Below, one piece after another: positions 24,691 to 36,544 of a DNA stretch of 64,000 nucleotides. A program made the translations under genes and the position numbers. The notes beneath the pieces were generated by a model, which saw only the letters and a list, made by a program, of their open reading frames with translations, did no database searches and was not told the origin of the DNA. This DNA is from Brachypodium distachyon (lineage: Eukaryota > Streptophyta > Magnoliopsida > Poales > Poaceae), in NCBI RefSeq assembly GCF_000005505.3, contig NC_016132.3:41058914-41122913 (forward strand), read 5' to 3'. Within the stretch, counting starts at the first letter, position 1; each line of letters opens with the position of its first letter.

Positions 24691-25179
24691 GAAAATTAGC
24701 CACGGCACACCGTTATTTTCTGGTTTTTGCCGAAACACACTGACGGATTGTGTCTTTGCTCAGTACCATTACAATTTTGTGGTCATTTGTCATAACACAC
24801 TGTCTAGCCCAAAACGGAAAGTTTGACTTTTTATTTCTCTAGATGACGCTTTTTGCTTGGGAGGATGATGGTTTTGAACGAAAAAAAATCTCTAACTGAA
24901 ATTTTGGCCCCAAAAGGCAGTACGAAGTGTCAAATTTGGACATAATTTGATTGCAAAATTGGTCAGCATTTAGCCACAAGTCGAACAATAACATTCCACA
25001 AAATCATAGATTTAAAATTCATGTATGGGGTATTGTGGAAAAAGTGAAACTTTCCGTTTTAGGCCAACCAGTTTGTTGTGGCAAATAACCACAAAATTGT
25101 AATCGTACTGGGCAAAGACGCAATCCGACAGTGTGTTTCCGCGAAGGCCAGAAAATAACGGCTTCTTATGGCCAATTTC
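24691..25179. mobile_element. Mutator-like MITE with about 135-bp TIRs (489 bp)
   Basis: The left end GAAAATTAGCCACGGCACAC and the right end, reversed, GAAATTGGCCATAAGAAGCC are followed by long matching arms. These include CCGTTATTTTCTGG, GAAACACACTG and ACAATTTTGTGG in both. The arms reach AAAACGGAAAGTTT on both sides, so about 135 bp of each end is inverted repeat with around 80 to 85 percent agreement by eye. Flanks are purine-rich (AAGAGAAGA and CGAGAAAGA) and no clean 9-bp duplication survives. Long TIRs of this kind fit MULEs best. Confidence 0.65.
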
Positions 25180-25625
25180 CGAGAAAGAAGTGAAAAAAGA
25201 GGCTTGAACCTTTTCTTAACAAAGAGACGATATCTTCACAAGAAAATAATACATTTTCTCATTGTACCGGATTTTACTTTTTCTTTAGATTTATTTAATT
25301 AATTTTACTCAATTGTAAGGTAAGGCATTAAAAGATAATCTATTAAGTGTATAACACGTTTTATTGTGTTTTCTAAATGATGTGAAAAGTATAGGAACAG
25401 TCTTATAAAGCATTGTACTTGAATTGTATTGTATCCGTTGTTTATGGACGGAGAAGAAGGTAGGGTCGATTGAAATCATAACACAGGTAAATTAAAATGA
25501 AAAGACACGTCGAACCACTGCGACTACCTCTATAAAAAAACACAAACGCTTTCCATAAAGAAATTTAAAGTGAAAAAAATCAGTAGAGAGAGTACAGACG
25601 GGCCTACTTTGGTAAATGCTTAATG

Positions 25626-26017
25626 GCGGCGTATCCGGTGAAAACCTTCATACGGTGCAAACTTCATAAAAATCATGTTTAAAAGTTTCGAAAAAAAATT
25701 CTACAAAAGTACCATATGTTGGGAGTGTGATGTTCTACAAACCTGCAAAATTTCAAGTTCAAAGTCAAAATCATTTGGAAGGAATTAAAAAGAGAAATTT
25801 ATAATGAATAGTGTCAGACATCGAAAGATCACTATTGATACAGAATTTGTTTTTTTCGCTGCTACCAAATGCCATTGAGTTTGGATTTGAAATTTTGCAC
25901 ATATATAAAACATCACTTTTTTAACATATGTAATTTTTTCGAGAATTTTTTGAACCTTTTTTGATGGAGTTTTCACAGTTTGCACGGTAGAGATGGTTTT
26001 CACCGGATATTTTGTTG
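25626..26017. mobile_element. Mutator-type MITE, second copy (392 bp), in a promoter
   Basis: This copy shares most of its length with the element at 5877-6275, including tatccggtgaaaacc at the left, ccatatgttggga inside, and ggttttcaccggata at the right. It is flanked by the 9-bp direct repeat TGCTTAATG at 25617-25625 and 26018-26026. The outermost bases of the TIR have diverged. Its right edge is about 147 bp before the TATA box of the gene at 26241. Confidence 0.9.
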
Positions 26018-26163
26018 TGCTTAATGCCTCGACAACAACGTGAACGCACCAATAAAGGCAATAACCCTCGGGCAGCCAAGGCCAAACGGAACCGACTTGG
26101 ACACCAAGTCGCGGCCGACGCTGCACTGACGAACTCGTGGCCGCCAAGGAACCGCGAGGACTG

Positions 26164-26170
26164 TATAAAT
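26164..26170 (+). promoter_or_regulatory. TATA box of tandem gene copy 1
   Basis: TATAAAT, followed by acggcaccggccgctcc, matches the same stretch before copy 2 at 28850. The start codon is 77 bp further on, so the leader is only about 45 bases. Confidence 0.75.
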
Positions 26171-26240
26171 ACGGCACCGGCCGCTCCCCGTATCGCCGCA
26201 CAAACCAAAACAAACCCAAGCAAGGATAACACAAGCAACG

Positions 26241-26588
26241 ATGCGTCGCGAGGGACCGCAGCGCGGGTGGGTGCGAGTATACAATCTGGACCTGCTGATC
26301 GACCCGGAGGCGGAAGGGGAACACAAGCAGCGGCGCGTCTCGGCGCACACGACCGTGGCGGGGACGTCGACGGTGGCCAATGGCGGGTACATCAGGGCGC
26401 CGCAGAAGCCCACCAACCACTCCAAGCCTTCCTGCGGCGGCAGCATCTGCAAGGCGCTCAGCGGCAAGAGCGGCGGATCGTCAGCGTCGGGGAAGGGGAG
26501 GCGCAAGTTCTGGCACGACAAAATCAGGACGATCTACCTCGAGATGGCCGATGGCATCGACGGGCAGTTCGATGATGACATGGATTAG
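26241..26588 (+). CDS. Small KPTNHSK-motif plant protein, tandem copy 1
   Basis: A single exon of 115 residues. It begins MRREGPQRGWVRVYN and has GGYIRAPQKPTNHSKPSCGG at residues 48-67. The rest is rich in Gly, Ser and basic residues (SASGKGRRKFWHDK) and ends with an acidic tail. The N-terminal (R/K)EG+Q+G-VR-Y pattern and the KPTNHSK block match a small plant-specific family that I recall from Arabidopsis (for example At1g24577) and cereals, where the protein starts MRKEGRQHG. No function is known to me. In those proteins Cys pairs follow the KPTNHSK block, while here only two cysteines remain (residues 65 and 70), so this is a diverged branch. The gene is a duplicate of that at 28916, with the same TATA region and leader. 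It ends TAG at 26586. Confidence 0.85.
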   Translation: MRREGPQRGWVRVYNLDLLIDPEAEGEHKQRRVSAHTTVAGTSTVANGGYIRAPQKPTNHSKPSCGGSICKALSGKSGGSSASGKGRRKFWHDKIRTIYLEMADGIDGQFDDDMD

Positions 26589-26599
26589 TTCATCAGCGC

Positions 26600-28680
26600 A
26601 CATATACAGCGTCGGCATCGGGTTTATGGGAGGAAGAGGGCCAGCTGACAGAACGAGAGAAAATTCGATGAGTTTGTAAAGCTGTGATTTTTGTGATGTC
26701 TGAATCTTCTGTTAACGAGACGTTTCTTGTTAAAAATATAATTACTGCACGTGATATTTGGTCTCAAAGTTTGAAAGTTTCTGTCGTGCCATCTTAAGCG
26801 TTTAAAGTTCGATTTCTAAATTTGAGTGTTGCTAATTTTCTGCTGTGCCGTATTAAGTGTTCTAAGTTCAGTTCGAGTGTTGTTTTTTTTTCTTATCTGA
26901 AATTTTAAAAAGTCCTCGGTCATTTTTTATTTTAAGTAAAGTAGCGTTGCCTCTTTCTACGGGATTCTTGCAGCAGAAGACAATAAGAAGAGAGAAAAAA
27001 CTGAGTCATGGAAATCCTATTGTTCCCCGGCCGTCAAAAGAAATCCTATTGTTCTCACAACAAAACTTAAATATGCATTGTCAAAAAAATTTACATATGC
27101 ATTACATCATCGTCTTTATATATCAAAGGGAGGACGACCGGGGTCGACCACGAGAGAATACAAGGTTCAGAGAAACAAACTCGGAAAAGAAGAGAAAAAA
27201 GAGAGAGAGTTAAACAAGAAACTCAAGCTCAAGGAACATCATCAGGTCATGAGAGCTCCCGCTTCCTGAAGTCACAACCGTTGCCATGATTCTATCGACA
27301 TGAATAAAAACTCAAAGAGAGAGTAGCAAGAGGAATTAAAAGAAAAGCAAAACCAAATATATTTCGGTGTACATACCACACATTTGTAGAACTCCTTCAG
27401 AAAGTTATCCGGTGTTCGAGAGGTGTATACCCTAACCCTCCTGTAGTTGCACGACGTGCACATGACGAGCGACATGTGAGGCCACACGCTCTTGCACCAT
27501 GCTCAAACTTTCTTTCCGGCCATGGCACCCCACAAGACCATTCGACTAGCTAGGCACCCCTTGAGTTGGATAAAAAAAAAGAGGCCATGAAGAGCATTAA
27601 AGTCGGGCATTATCCGACGCCTGAACCCTTCATCCGTTACAAGACACAATGAACAGAGAGTAAAAGGACATTAACCAGGATGCCTTCACGACGATAACGT
27701 TGCTGACTAGGCTATTGTATAAACTACCCTTTGTCGAAATATATAATGCAAGGATGGATCCCTAGCATGGGGAGATGACACTTAGACAAAACTCATACTC
27801 TATAACACATCTCATATGAGCAATCCCATATAAACAGGAGTAGGGTATTACCTCTCTTGAGTTGAGGGCCTGAACTTGGGTAAAACTGCATCATGTGAAT
27901 CCCGTCGTACGTGTCGTCACTTGCATACACCCATTCTATACACTACTGTATGTCTACCCCAGTCGGCACACCATGACAAGAATCGACACTGGGAACGGCG
28001 GAGATAGTGATTTCGGAGTGGGGAATTAGGGATTTGGGTGTCGTATTCGAGAATTTGGGGGGAGGGAATGTCAGTCACTGCGGGGAAAAATTGCGCAAGG
28101 AGATTTCTGGACAGGAAAAAAAGATCCTACCTGAGCTCATCAGTTGCCTCGTCAACACGCACATGCTTATCCGACGTGGCCCTTAAAAGAGCGGTTTGGA
28201 CTAAACTAAGACAATATAAGTTTTGGCTACCGATTTTAAGGATTTTCAAGTTGTTGGACCAAAGTGAGTTGTAGTTGTTGTGCCACCGGTGCAATTATAT
28301 ATACTGTTACAATGTTAGGACTAACTTTTCTTTCACATATATACCTTTATGACTAACTTGACTTATGGCCTATATTGTGCTTCTTCTCTTTGAGCCTTTG
28401 AGGTAACCTGTACGGTGCTTTTACTCTGTTAACAAAATGTTGTTTCATATTGAACATTTTTTTACGTATCGATACAATTTTTATGAATTTGATGAGCATT
28501 TTATTTGAAATGCATGATGTCTTTGTACTGAAAATTGAATTGACCTATCGGGACAATTTTGAGATTGGCGAAATTTTTTAAGGAAGCGTGCGCTACGCGT
28601 ACTCCAGCATAGCTCCTTCCAAAAAAAAAACCCCCAGCACAGTAGAAAATTAATGCCCAGAGGCCTAGACGCGTTCATCT
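26600..28680. other. 3' UTR of copy 1 and spacer between tandem copies
   Basis: The first 350 bases match the region after copy 2 (for example ctgtgatgtctgaatctt and gtctcaaagtttgaaa), so the duplication includes the 3' flank. The rest of the spacer is not shared. It has no supported exon. A frame at 28038-28274 and others are short and domain-free. Confidence 0.5.
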
Positions 28681-28849
28681 GTAACTGGTGGATGCCGTGA
28701 TGATAACGTAAACACACCGTGTCCCAGGTCCCAGCCCCCACTCCTGCTCATACCAAACCGACTTGGACCCCAAGCAGCCAGCCGTAATAGCGCTGACGAA
28801 CTCGTGGAGTCGTGGCCGCCAAGGAACCGCGAGGATTGCTATAAATACG

Positions 28850-28857
28850 GCACCGGC
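28850..28857 (+). promoter_or_regulatory. TATA box of tandem gene copy 2
   Basis: TATAAATA, followed by cggcaccggccgctcctcg, 66 bp before the start codon. The near match to copy 1 begins upstream at about 28755 (accgacttgga) and continues into the gene. Confidence 0.75.
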
Positions 28858-28915
28858 CGCTCCTCGTATCGCCGCACAAACCAAATCCAATCCCAACAAG
28901 GAAAAAGAAGCAACA

Positions 28916-29275
28916 ATGCGTCGCGAGGGACGGCAGCGCGGGTGGGTGCGAGTCTACAATCTGGACCTGCTGATCGACCCGGAGGCGGAGGGTGAACACA
29001 AGCAGCGGCGCGTCTCGGCGCACACGGCCGTGGCGGGGACGTCGACGGTGGCCAACGGCGGGTACGTCAGGGCGCCGCGGAAGCCCACCAACCACTCCAA
29101 GCCTTCCTGCGGCGGCAGCATCTGCAAGGAGCTCAGCGGCAGGGGCGGCGGATCGTCGGCGTCAGGCAAGGGCAGACGCAAGTTCTGGCACGACGAGCTC
29201 AGGACGATCTACCTCGAGGTGCAGGCCGATGCCGTCGACGGGCGGTTCGATCATCGCTACTATGACATGGATTAG
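28916..29275 (+). CDS. Small KPTNHSK-motif plant protein, tandem copy 2
   Basis: A single exon of 119 residues, start MRREGRQRGWVRVYN, KPTNHSKPSCGG at residues 56-67 and an end with HRYYDMD. It agrees with copy 1 over nearly the whole length by eye (about 85 percent), differing mostly in the last 35 residues (ELSGRGGGSSASG, VQADAVDGRF). The frame is open upstream to 28763 but without ATG and through the TATA box, so 28916 is taken as the start. MRREGRQRG is closer to the family consensus I recall than copy 1 (MRREGPQRG), so this copy may keep the ancestral form. Function unknown. Confidence 0.85.
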   Translation: MRREGRQRGWVRVYNLDLLIDPEAEGEHKQRRVSAHTAVAGTSTVANGGYVRAPRKPTNHSKPSCGGSICKELSGRGGGSSASGKGRRKFWHDELRTIYLEVQADAVDGRFDHRYYDMD

Positions 29276-30440
29276 TTCATCGGCGCACATATGCAGTGGT
29301 GGCGTGGTGTTTCTGCGAGAAGAAGATCAGGGGTTCAGGCAAGAAGAGTTGAGGATCAGATCAGGCAAGAGGAGCAAAGGTTGATGGATGTCTAGAGTGA
29401 CTTCTGTGATGTCTGAATCTTCGTTAACAATAACAATGAGGCAATGAGACTTTCTTGTGTTAAAAATAATATAATTAATGTACTACATATTTCATCTCTT
29501 TTTTTTTTGCGCAAACTGCATATTTCGTCTCAAAGTTTGAAAATTTCTGTTGTGACATCTCAAGCATTTCAATGCAACTTCTAAATTTGAGTGTGGTTTT
29601 AAGTTCCGCTTTTGAATTTGAGTGACGCTAAATTCCTGTGGTGCCGTCTGAAGCACTTTAAGTTTGATTTCTAATTTGACTGTTGCTTTTATTTAGGTGA
29701 AATTGTTTTTAATTCCCCAGTCCTTTTTTAGTGATAGTGTTTAATTTGCCCCTTCTTTCCACAGGATTCTTGCAGCAGAAATTCAAAACCACAACACAAA
29801 ACAGTACAGAAAAACCACACGAATGTAGAGAAAAGTGCTAATACGTCAAAAGAAATATTGCGCAAAATTAGCATGTTATCAAGAAAATGCTTAGACGACA
29901 GACAGAGTTAGATACAATTGACAGGTTCAATTTAGGATCGGAGTGAGTAGATCTGTCATCACAAGATTTCCTAACATCAATCTGATGAACCTCGGCATAT
30001 CGTCACACGGTGCGTGACAGTCACATGGAACCAGTACCAAATTTCTTCTTACAGATGTGCAGTGTTGAACGCAGGCAAGACAAACATTTTGATTAATCTA
30101 CAAGTCCTGAACAAGGCATGGCCTTAGACAAATGGCCCCCACTAAGGCAATCCATCGTACTAATCAGGAATCTTACAACGTGGTTTCGACGGTGATCACT
30201 GTAACTTGTCAGAGCTGTCCCTTAATCATCGCCTTTTTCAACTGTTAATTCAATACAAAAGAGCAGGCAGTGCGGTGCCATATTCACCTTGCAGCATCTT
30301 CCAGTTGTAGCTCGCAACCAACAATCATTGAGGTTGCCAGGTTGGCTGGCTCCCCTGTTCCCAAGCTCCGACCTCGCACAACTAGACTAACCATTCATGA
30401 TGATGGTGTATGAGACAAAGCCAACACATCTTAGTTACAG
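29276..30440. other. 3' flank of tandem copy 2 and spacer
   Basis: To about 29700 this matches the 3' flank of copy 1 in blocks. Beyond it is AT-rich spacer, then the probable 3' UTR of the convergent dynein light chain gene. No further exon found. Confidence 0.45.
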
Positions 30441-30444
30441 AAGT

Positions 30445-31332
30445 TCAGGATGGAGACACTTTTCTGATCTTGGTTTTGAACAGCATCACGATGATCTTGT
30501 CCATAGAAAAGTAGAGGAAACAACCTCTGGAGTGCGTCACGAAGGAGCCGTAGCTTGTACCGACAATGCAGTGCCATGTAGGTCCGTACACTTTATCAAA
30601 CTCCTGTTGAATATCAAGAAAGATCCATTAGAAATTAAGCAATGTATTTTATTTTCTTTCTATTAAGCAGTGTAGTTAAAATGGCATATCAATAGTTGGC
30701 CTGAAAAGAAGATTAGGTTTATGCTGAGCAGATCCGAAGTGCCAATATAGCACATGATGACTACATTGAGTTCAACATTACCAGCTGGCTACAACCTGTC
30801 TAATTTGGCAGTTCATAAATTTGCCTCCAGAAAACTCACATGAAAGATAAAAGCAAAGATTCATTGGTGGAACAGAGTGGGTGCTTTAGAAAATATAAAA
30901 CAAGAGAAAGATCAAAATTTGCATGAAGCTCACCTTCTTCACATCATGGGCCAGCTGCCTCGAACTGAACTTGTCCAAGCTATCATGAGATCGCTTAGCA
31001 CATCGGAACGCATGCAACTGCATGAACGGCGGCATGTCTGCAGCCATCACCTTCACCCCCAGCACCGCAACTACTTCTTTCATGTTGATCTGCATCTCCG
31101 GCATCGATTTCCTCCCGGGCGCAATGTCAATGGTCTCCCTCTGTCCCAGGTCAGGAAGATGCACTCTAGACTTCTCAAGGCAGATATCCTCATCCTTCTG
31201 AATGGTGATGGGATTTCGGGGCTTAACCTCGGAGGCAACGGAATGGCTCGTCTCTTTGACGGTACCTCTCCACCTCCCACCGAATAGCCACTGCTCTGCC
31301 TTTGTCCTCCTGCTACCATGGCGGGCTGCCAT
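30445..31332 (-). CDS. LC8-type dynein light chain protein
   Basis: Two exons on the minus strand, 31332-30934 and 30603-30445, with a 330-bp GT-AG intron in phase 0, give 185 residues. The dynein light chain domain (PF01221 type) spans about 94-176. It includes [18 protein letters not shown] at 95-112, then [19 protein letters not shown] across the junction, and [20 protein letters not shown] at 141-160. The WHCIVG and G-S-F/Y-V-T-H signatures are those of LC8. LC8 forms a dimer that holds short linear motifs of partner proteins. Seed plants lack dynein motors, so in plants it acts as a general hub. The roughly 93-residue N-terminal extension is low in hydrophobic residues, with no targeting signal seen by eye. 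A longer N-terminus is found in some plant members. The start at 31332 is the first ATG of the open frame. Confidence 0.92.
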
Positions 31333-31339
31333 TCCTACC

Positions 31340-33960
31340 TAAGCGAACGTGTATCCTTCCTTGCTGTGGTTAGCTGTGGATCTCTATAGTCCTAAAGCCA
31401 TCTATATAGCACTGTGGGGAATGACATGGGCAAACGGAATCCTATAGTGCAATACTGATTAACTAATGGATGATGAGTTTGGATTCTGTGCAATGAGTGG
31501 GTGGGGGCAAGGGACAAAATTTTCTTTACTTTGGAAAGGAGATAAACATATAGAAAAGCGCAGACCATGTGCATGCTGCCTTGTTCTGCCATATGGTGCC
31601 CTGTATGATGGAAAAATATGGTGCATAGATTAGTTAATGCATCAAGGCCAGATTTGGAGGATCCCAATGGCTCTTTATGACAAGAACTACAAGTCTTCAA
31701 TCAATTCACTATGAAGCTCATTCATTAGGACAGCCTGCTTATGCAAGGTTTCTGACAGATCTTTTGTTTTCCATGGCAAATTTACTAATCCATGTTTCGT
31801 GTAGAATTGTAAAATGCCTCAAGTGATGAATGGTTCTCTCACCCTTGAGCAATTCACATTCCCACGAAGACTGGAACTTCTGTTTACACCATTGAATATA
31901 CACTGGCTATAGCACTCAATTTCACAGTTCAACCTACTTTCACAATTCGAGCTCAATGATAGGACTGTAGAACAGAGACCAATCACAACAAATTATTGGA
32001 CAAGTAGCTCGTAGCTCACAGGAGTATAAATAAAATAAGCAGATATTGAAAATAAAATAAGATGTCTGTTTCTTGTGGTTTGCTGCACATGGTAGGTAAA
32101 CTGAAATCATAAGTTCTAATTCATACTTATCTCTTGTTCTCATATCTGGCAAACTTAACTAATGAAATATGAAATAATCATAATGAAGCAATCTCAACAA
32201 TCCTGTAATTCACACAATTCTGTAGTGTTTCCTGTATTGTCTGATGTTCCCTTTACGGGGTCCTTATTAGGTTAAGCCATATATTCCTTCATATGACAGC
32301 AAACCCTCTTGCCTCACATGGGGAATGCTTCAGGTGTTGCATGTTTCTAAAGAATAGAGTGTCAAGTGCAATATAGCATTCTTTCAAATGTGATTTGCGT
32401 TTTCATTATCATGGTCTGCAAATTGGTGCCTTTGAAACAAGGGAACTTTAAACTGCCAAGTGTCAAAATTTGAATACACCATCAAATTGATAGGTCACAC
32501 TTTTCTTGGAAGCTTGGGTATTTAAGTAGAAAACAATATACTTGGAACTTGTAATCAGACACACAGTTTGGCTTGAAAAGGTTTTTCCAACGTTCAAGTG
32601 ACCGACTTGCTTCAGACCTGCCATAGTTTGTAAATGCTAACTCCATATTCCTAAGGATCATGTGAACAAGTATCATGATGCTTAAATAATTAATTAACTC
32701 TGCTAGACTGCTACCAACAAGTTTGAAGTTTCTTTTGTCCTCTCACTAGTCACTAAATCATTCCATAGCCTCCACCTCAATAACTGTTTCCTAGCTACAA
32801 TACGGAACATAATTGCTTCATTGTCCTGATTGCAAGGGATTTTCATAAAATGCCTGTAGAAGATGCTAGGAGAAAAGATAAATTTAGTACTACCAGATAT
32901 CATGACAACACATTGTTAGTAAAATCTTAATGTAAACCTCTCCTAGTGCTTTTTGTTATTCTCTCTTTATATCGAACCTTCTAATTTTCTTGTCCTGAAG
33001 GCCCTTTCTGCACCTCAGATTCTCAAAATTTCTGAATTACAAAGATCACCTTTGCTCACCCATAAAGTCACTGAAATTGATATGTCAGTAATATTATATC
33101 ATAAATATGCTGCATACCCAATTTGGTTTTTCGAACCATGGATAGCACAACTGCATGGATTTGATCATTTGATACCTTTTGCTAGTCAGTTAGAGTATAT
33201 TAAGCCTCCATGTTAACAAAACGGCACCAATCATAGTAAGTCAAACTACTAAAGCACAAATAATAATCAACGATGAAAAACAAAACACAACCAAACCTCC
33301 AAATGCAATATGAGCAATTCAACTACCCACGATAGTTTACACAAATTTCCTGCTTACCTGACGAAGGGGTGTTTCTATGCTCTTCCACAACTAGTTTGCA
33401 TGAATCAAAACAATGCGCCGTGGTAGTTAATCGTAAGGAAAGATCATTAAAGATTACTTGCTACTACCAGTGTTCAAACTAATTTGTCACTGGTTTAACT
33501 TTGATGAAAGACATCTACAATTTCTCATTTGAAAAAAATGTGAAAAGGCATGCAAATGTACCTTTAAAACTATGAAAACTAGGCGGCAAAAGGATAGAGA
33601 ATACTTTTTTCGTGAGTACCTAGTTGATGTGGGAACTGGGATGTGATATGAACAAAAATATTTTGGTGTGACGCACAATCCTGCATGAACTGTCAATTAT
33701 TTGGTGATGTTTTCATTTCGGTAGCACGTATTGAACCAACATCTACATGGTGTCTTTTGATCGTTTATAGCATGAAACCACCATTGTCAAACTACAGTAT
33801 TTTCTTTTTTCTATTTGATGTTGATGATGATCCAGTCCCAAAAATGGACCAAAAAGGCATATTGCACTTGTTCATCGGATGTACCGTATCAACTATAACA
33901 ACACATCTAAATGATAGGCCATGAGAGATTGTTATTTTCGAGGAACTGGCAGGAGCACTG
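31340..33960. other. Intergenic, no gene seen
   Basis: AT-rich DNA upstream of the dynein light chain gene. All frames are short, on both strands, and none has a recognisable domain or paired splice sites. No terminal repeats were noticed. Confidence 0.45.
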
Positions 33961-33973
33961 CCTTCCAATTTAG

Positions 33974-35328
33974 AGGAAAGAATCAGTATTTACAGAAAAA
34001 AGGTTTCAGAGGGGCCAAAACCAGCATAATCCCAACAAAATACGGACTACTTGCGAAAGAAAATACGACATGAGAGTGCGAATGCCGGCCAAGGCCAAAG
34101 CTGCCACCTCCCCATAGGTCAGCCTCTTGCCGGTAAAGACATGGCAGTTCCTTTCCGTCAAGATGTTCCACATGAGGTAGATTAGGTTCCCATTGCACTC
34201 CCAGGGCATGCCTCCAAAAGACAGGGTCGGGACTTTCTCCCACCAATTATCGATGTTCTAGGTGTGCGTTGTATGTGTCAGGGCGGGGAGGCCAAGCCCT
34301 ATTCTCACCGTCGAGTCATGGACCAAACAGCCTAGGAGAAGGAGCAGTCCTAGCAGAGGTGAGAGACCGTCTCGTTGGTAGTAAGGCATAGGTGGCACAA
34401 CAGGTTGTGTATCCATCCTTGGATTGCCAGATTTTCCATGGTCAGGAATTTCCCTTGGAGTACATGCCTGGAGAAGAGCTTGTATTTGGGCTCTGCTTCC
34501 ACCTTCCAGGTCTTCCTGGGCTTGAAGGCTCTTTGCTCCCCCAAAGAATTGAGTCACATAGGCAGGAGGCTGTATATTCTCCCGAGGGAAGATTCCGGCA
34601 TCATCAACATATAGCAAGATTTCCATAAGGATAGAGAGGGTCGATCACAACGATGAATAGCACGAGTGATAGGGGGTCTCCCTGCTGGAGGCCCCGGACA
34701 TGCCAGAATGGAGTACCAGGGATCCGTTGAGGAGCACGCGGGAAGACAAAGTGAATACGGAGAGGGAGACTCAGTCCCTCCCATCTTTAGCCAAATCCCA
34801 GATTCTGCAGACCTCGAGGAGGTGCGGCCAATTCACAGAGTAACGCCTTTGAAATGTCAAGTTTGAGGAACAAGCTGGGTTTTGCTTCAGTGCAGCTCTT
34901 TGATCAGGTTCTGAACCTGCAAGAAATTGTCCTGGATGCATCTCTTGTTTATGAAAGCACTCTGGTTTTTTTATATGGTGGTTCCCAGCAGAGGGGCCAG
35001 CCTGTTTGCCATCAGTTTGGAGAAGATCTTGGAGATGCTGCAAAAATGTGAATGAGGTGAAGGGGCGATAGTCCCCAACTGTTTGCGTGGCAGCAGTCTT
35101 AGGGAGCAGGATGATGTGGGCTGAGTTGAAAAGATTTGCGAAGTCGCCTTTCAGGTCGGACAGGTGAAAAATGGAGGCCGTGACGTGCCCTTTAATGGTA
35201 TCCCAGCAGTGCTTGAAAAAGGCCCCAAGGAACCCATCCGGACCAGGGGCTTTGACTGATGGTAGTGAGAAAACCGCATCTTTTATTTACTCACAAGATA
35301 AGTCAAGGCCTTAGTACCCCAAATTTGT
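33974..35328 (-). mobile_element. 5'-truncated, decayed LINE (reverse transcriptase and zf-RVT remnants)
   Basis: On the minus strand, reading from 35320 down, fragments in different frames give LPSVKAPGPDGFLGAFFKHC, VNWPHLLEV, YVDDAGIFPRE and LSQVVRILLGLCWFWPL. The first is the N-terminal reverse transcriptase motif of plant LINEs. YVDD is the catalytic block. The stretch around 34400-34540 (LFSRHVLQGKFLTMENLAIQ) is the zf-RVT type region. Many frameshifts and stops are present. CCAATTTAG occurs at 33965-33973 and 35329-35337 and may be the target duplication, though no A-tail is visible. Confidence 0.72.
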
Positions 35329-35337
35329 CCAATTTAG

Positions 35338-36450
35338 GCTAGCTGTTCAGCGGTTATGTGCCACAACAAAACAGATTTTTCAGATCCCTTCAGCATCAGC
35401 TGATACATACAAAAGAAATCGGTAGCATTGTCCTGCCTAGTTTCATGATTCCTAAAGATGTGTTTTTATCATGTATGCATACAACCATTGGTTGGTTTCA
35501 CATTGGGAACCAAAGTTTGCTTGTTCCCAAGGCAAATGAGCTCACAAACTAAAAAATTGAGATTTCTGAGATAGGCCTTATAAACTGAAAAGGAGGGAGT
35601 AACACTTACTATAACATCTCCAGCCCATGGATTTTATTAATATTATTCATATTTTTATAATCTCTCATTTTCCTAAAAATGGAGTTTCTCCTAAGCTGTC
35701 CAAGTGTGCTTATGGTCATAAAAAAAATTATGCACGACCCTAGTCAAGCCTAATGCTGAGTTGAGTGGGACAACTTTTTTGAATTTGTGCTCTTCCTCTT
35801 GATGTTGCTCAATTTAGATGTCAATTTCTGTGGGCAAACACAACACATGTTATCTGGCTTTGTAACTGGTCTTCTTTACTGAAACCGTTATTTTTTAAAT
35901 ACATTTTGTTACACATGAAACACTTGTCTTCTCTTTGCAAAGTCGTCTGGATTATATCACAGAACTCGCAGAAGCTGATTTCCTTCCTTAATATCGAGAA
36001 AGATATCTTGACTGCTGCCGGGAACATGAGTCTCTTTCAAATTGTTATTCCTCTTCATATTAAGAAATGGACGTTTTCCCTATCAGCTTGAGACCACAAT
36101 GAGTTGCTCATAAGACATATAGAAGGTGCTGGATATATTCTCTAAACAAAATAGGCAGGTGCTGCACAGTTACAAAGCCAGATAACATTCAAATTGTCCT
36201 TTAGGTTCCCTCAAAAAGGTACCCTCTCAAAGACCCTAGATAGAACCAGAACTTACAAAGATGAAAATCAAACTAGAAGTGAAACAATAGTCATTAATGA
36301 CAAGCTATTATCTACCCTAAATGCCACCAGATTTATTGTTCATTAAAAACACCTCTAAACCTCTAACAAGACGAGTAGCACAACAGAAGTAGCTCCAGTG
36401 GAAGATTTTATCTTCGTCATTGGTGTGGCATCTTTTGCACTAGATAAATA
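35338..36450. other. Intergenic, with one possible MITE end
   Basis: Contains a lone ggagggagtaac at about 35592, which looks like the right end of an eroded Stowaway MITE without a visible left end. Nothing else supportable. Confidence 0.35.
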
Positions 36451-36544
36451 CTCCCTCCGATCCATAATAAGTGTCTCAGATTTAGTTCAATTTTGTACTA
36501 AAGTTAGTACAGCATCTGAGACACTTATTATGAATCGGAGGGAG
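36451..36544. mobile_element. Stowaway MITE (94 bp)
   Basis: Ends are CTCCCTCCGATCCATAATAA and TTATTATGAATCGGAGGGAG, flanked by TA. The arms continue as GTGTCTCAGAT / ATCTGAGACAC, so nearly the whole element is one hairpin around a short loop. Confidence 0.92.

Noticed and set aside
28763..28915. N-terminal extension of tandem copy 2
   Set aside because: The extended frame starts with TTG and runs through the TATA box and leader. Copy 1 supports the ATG at 28916.
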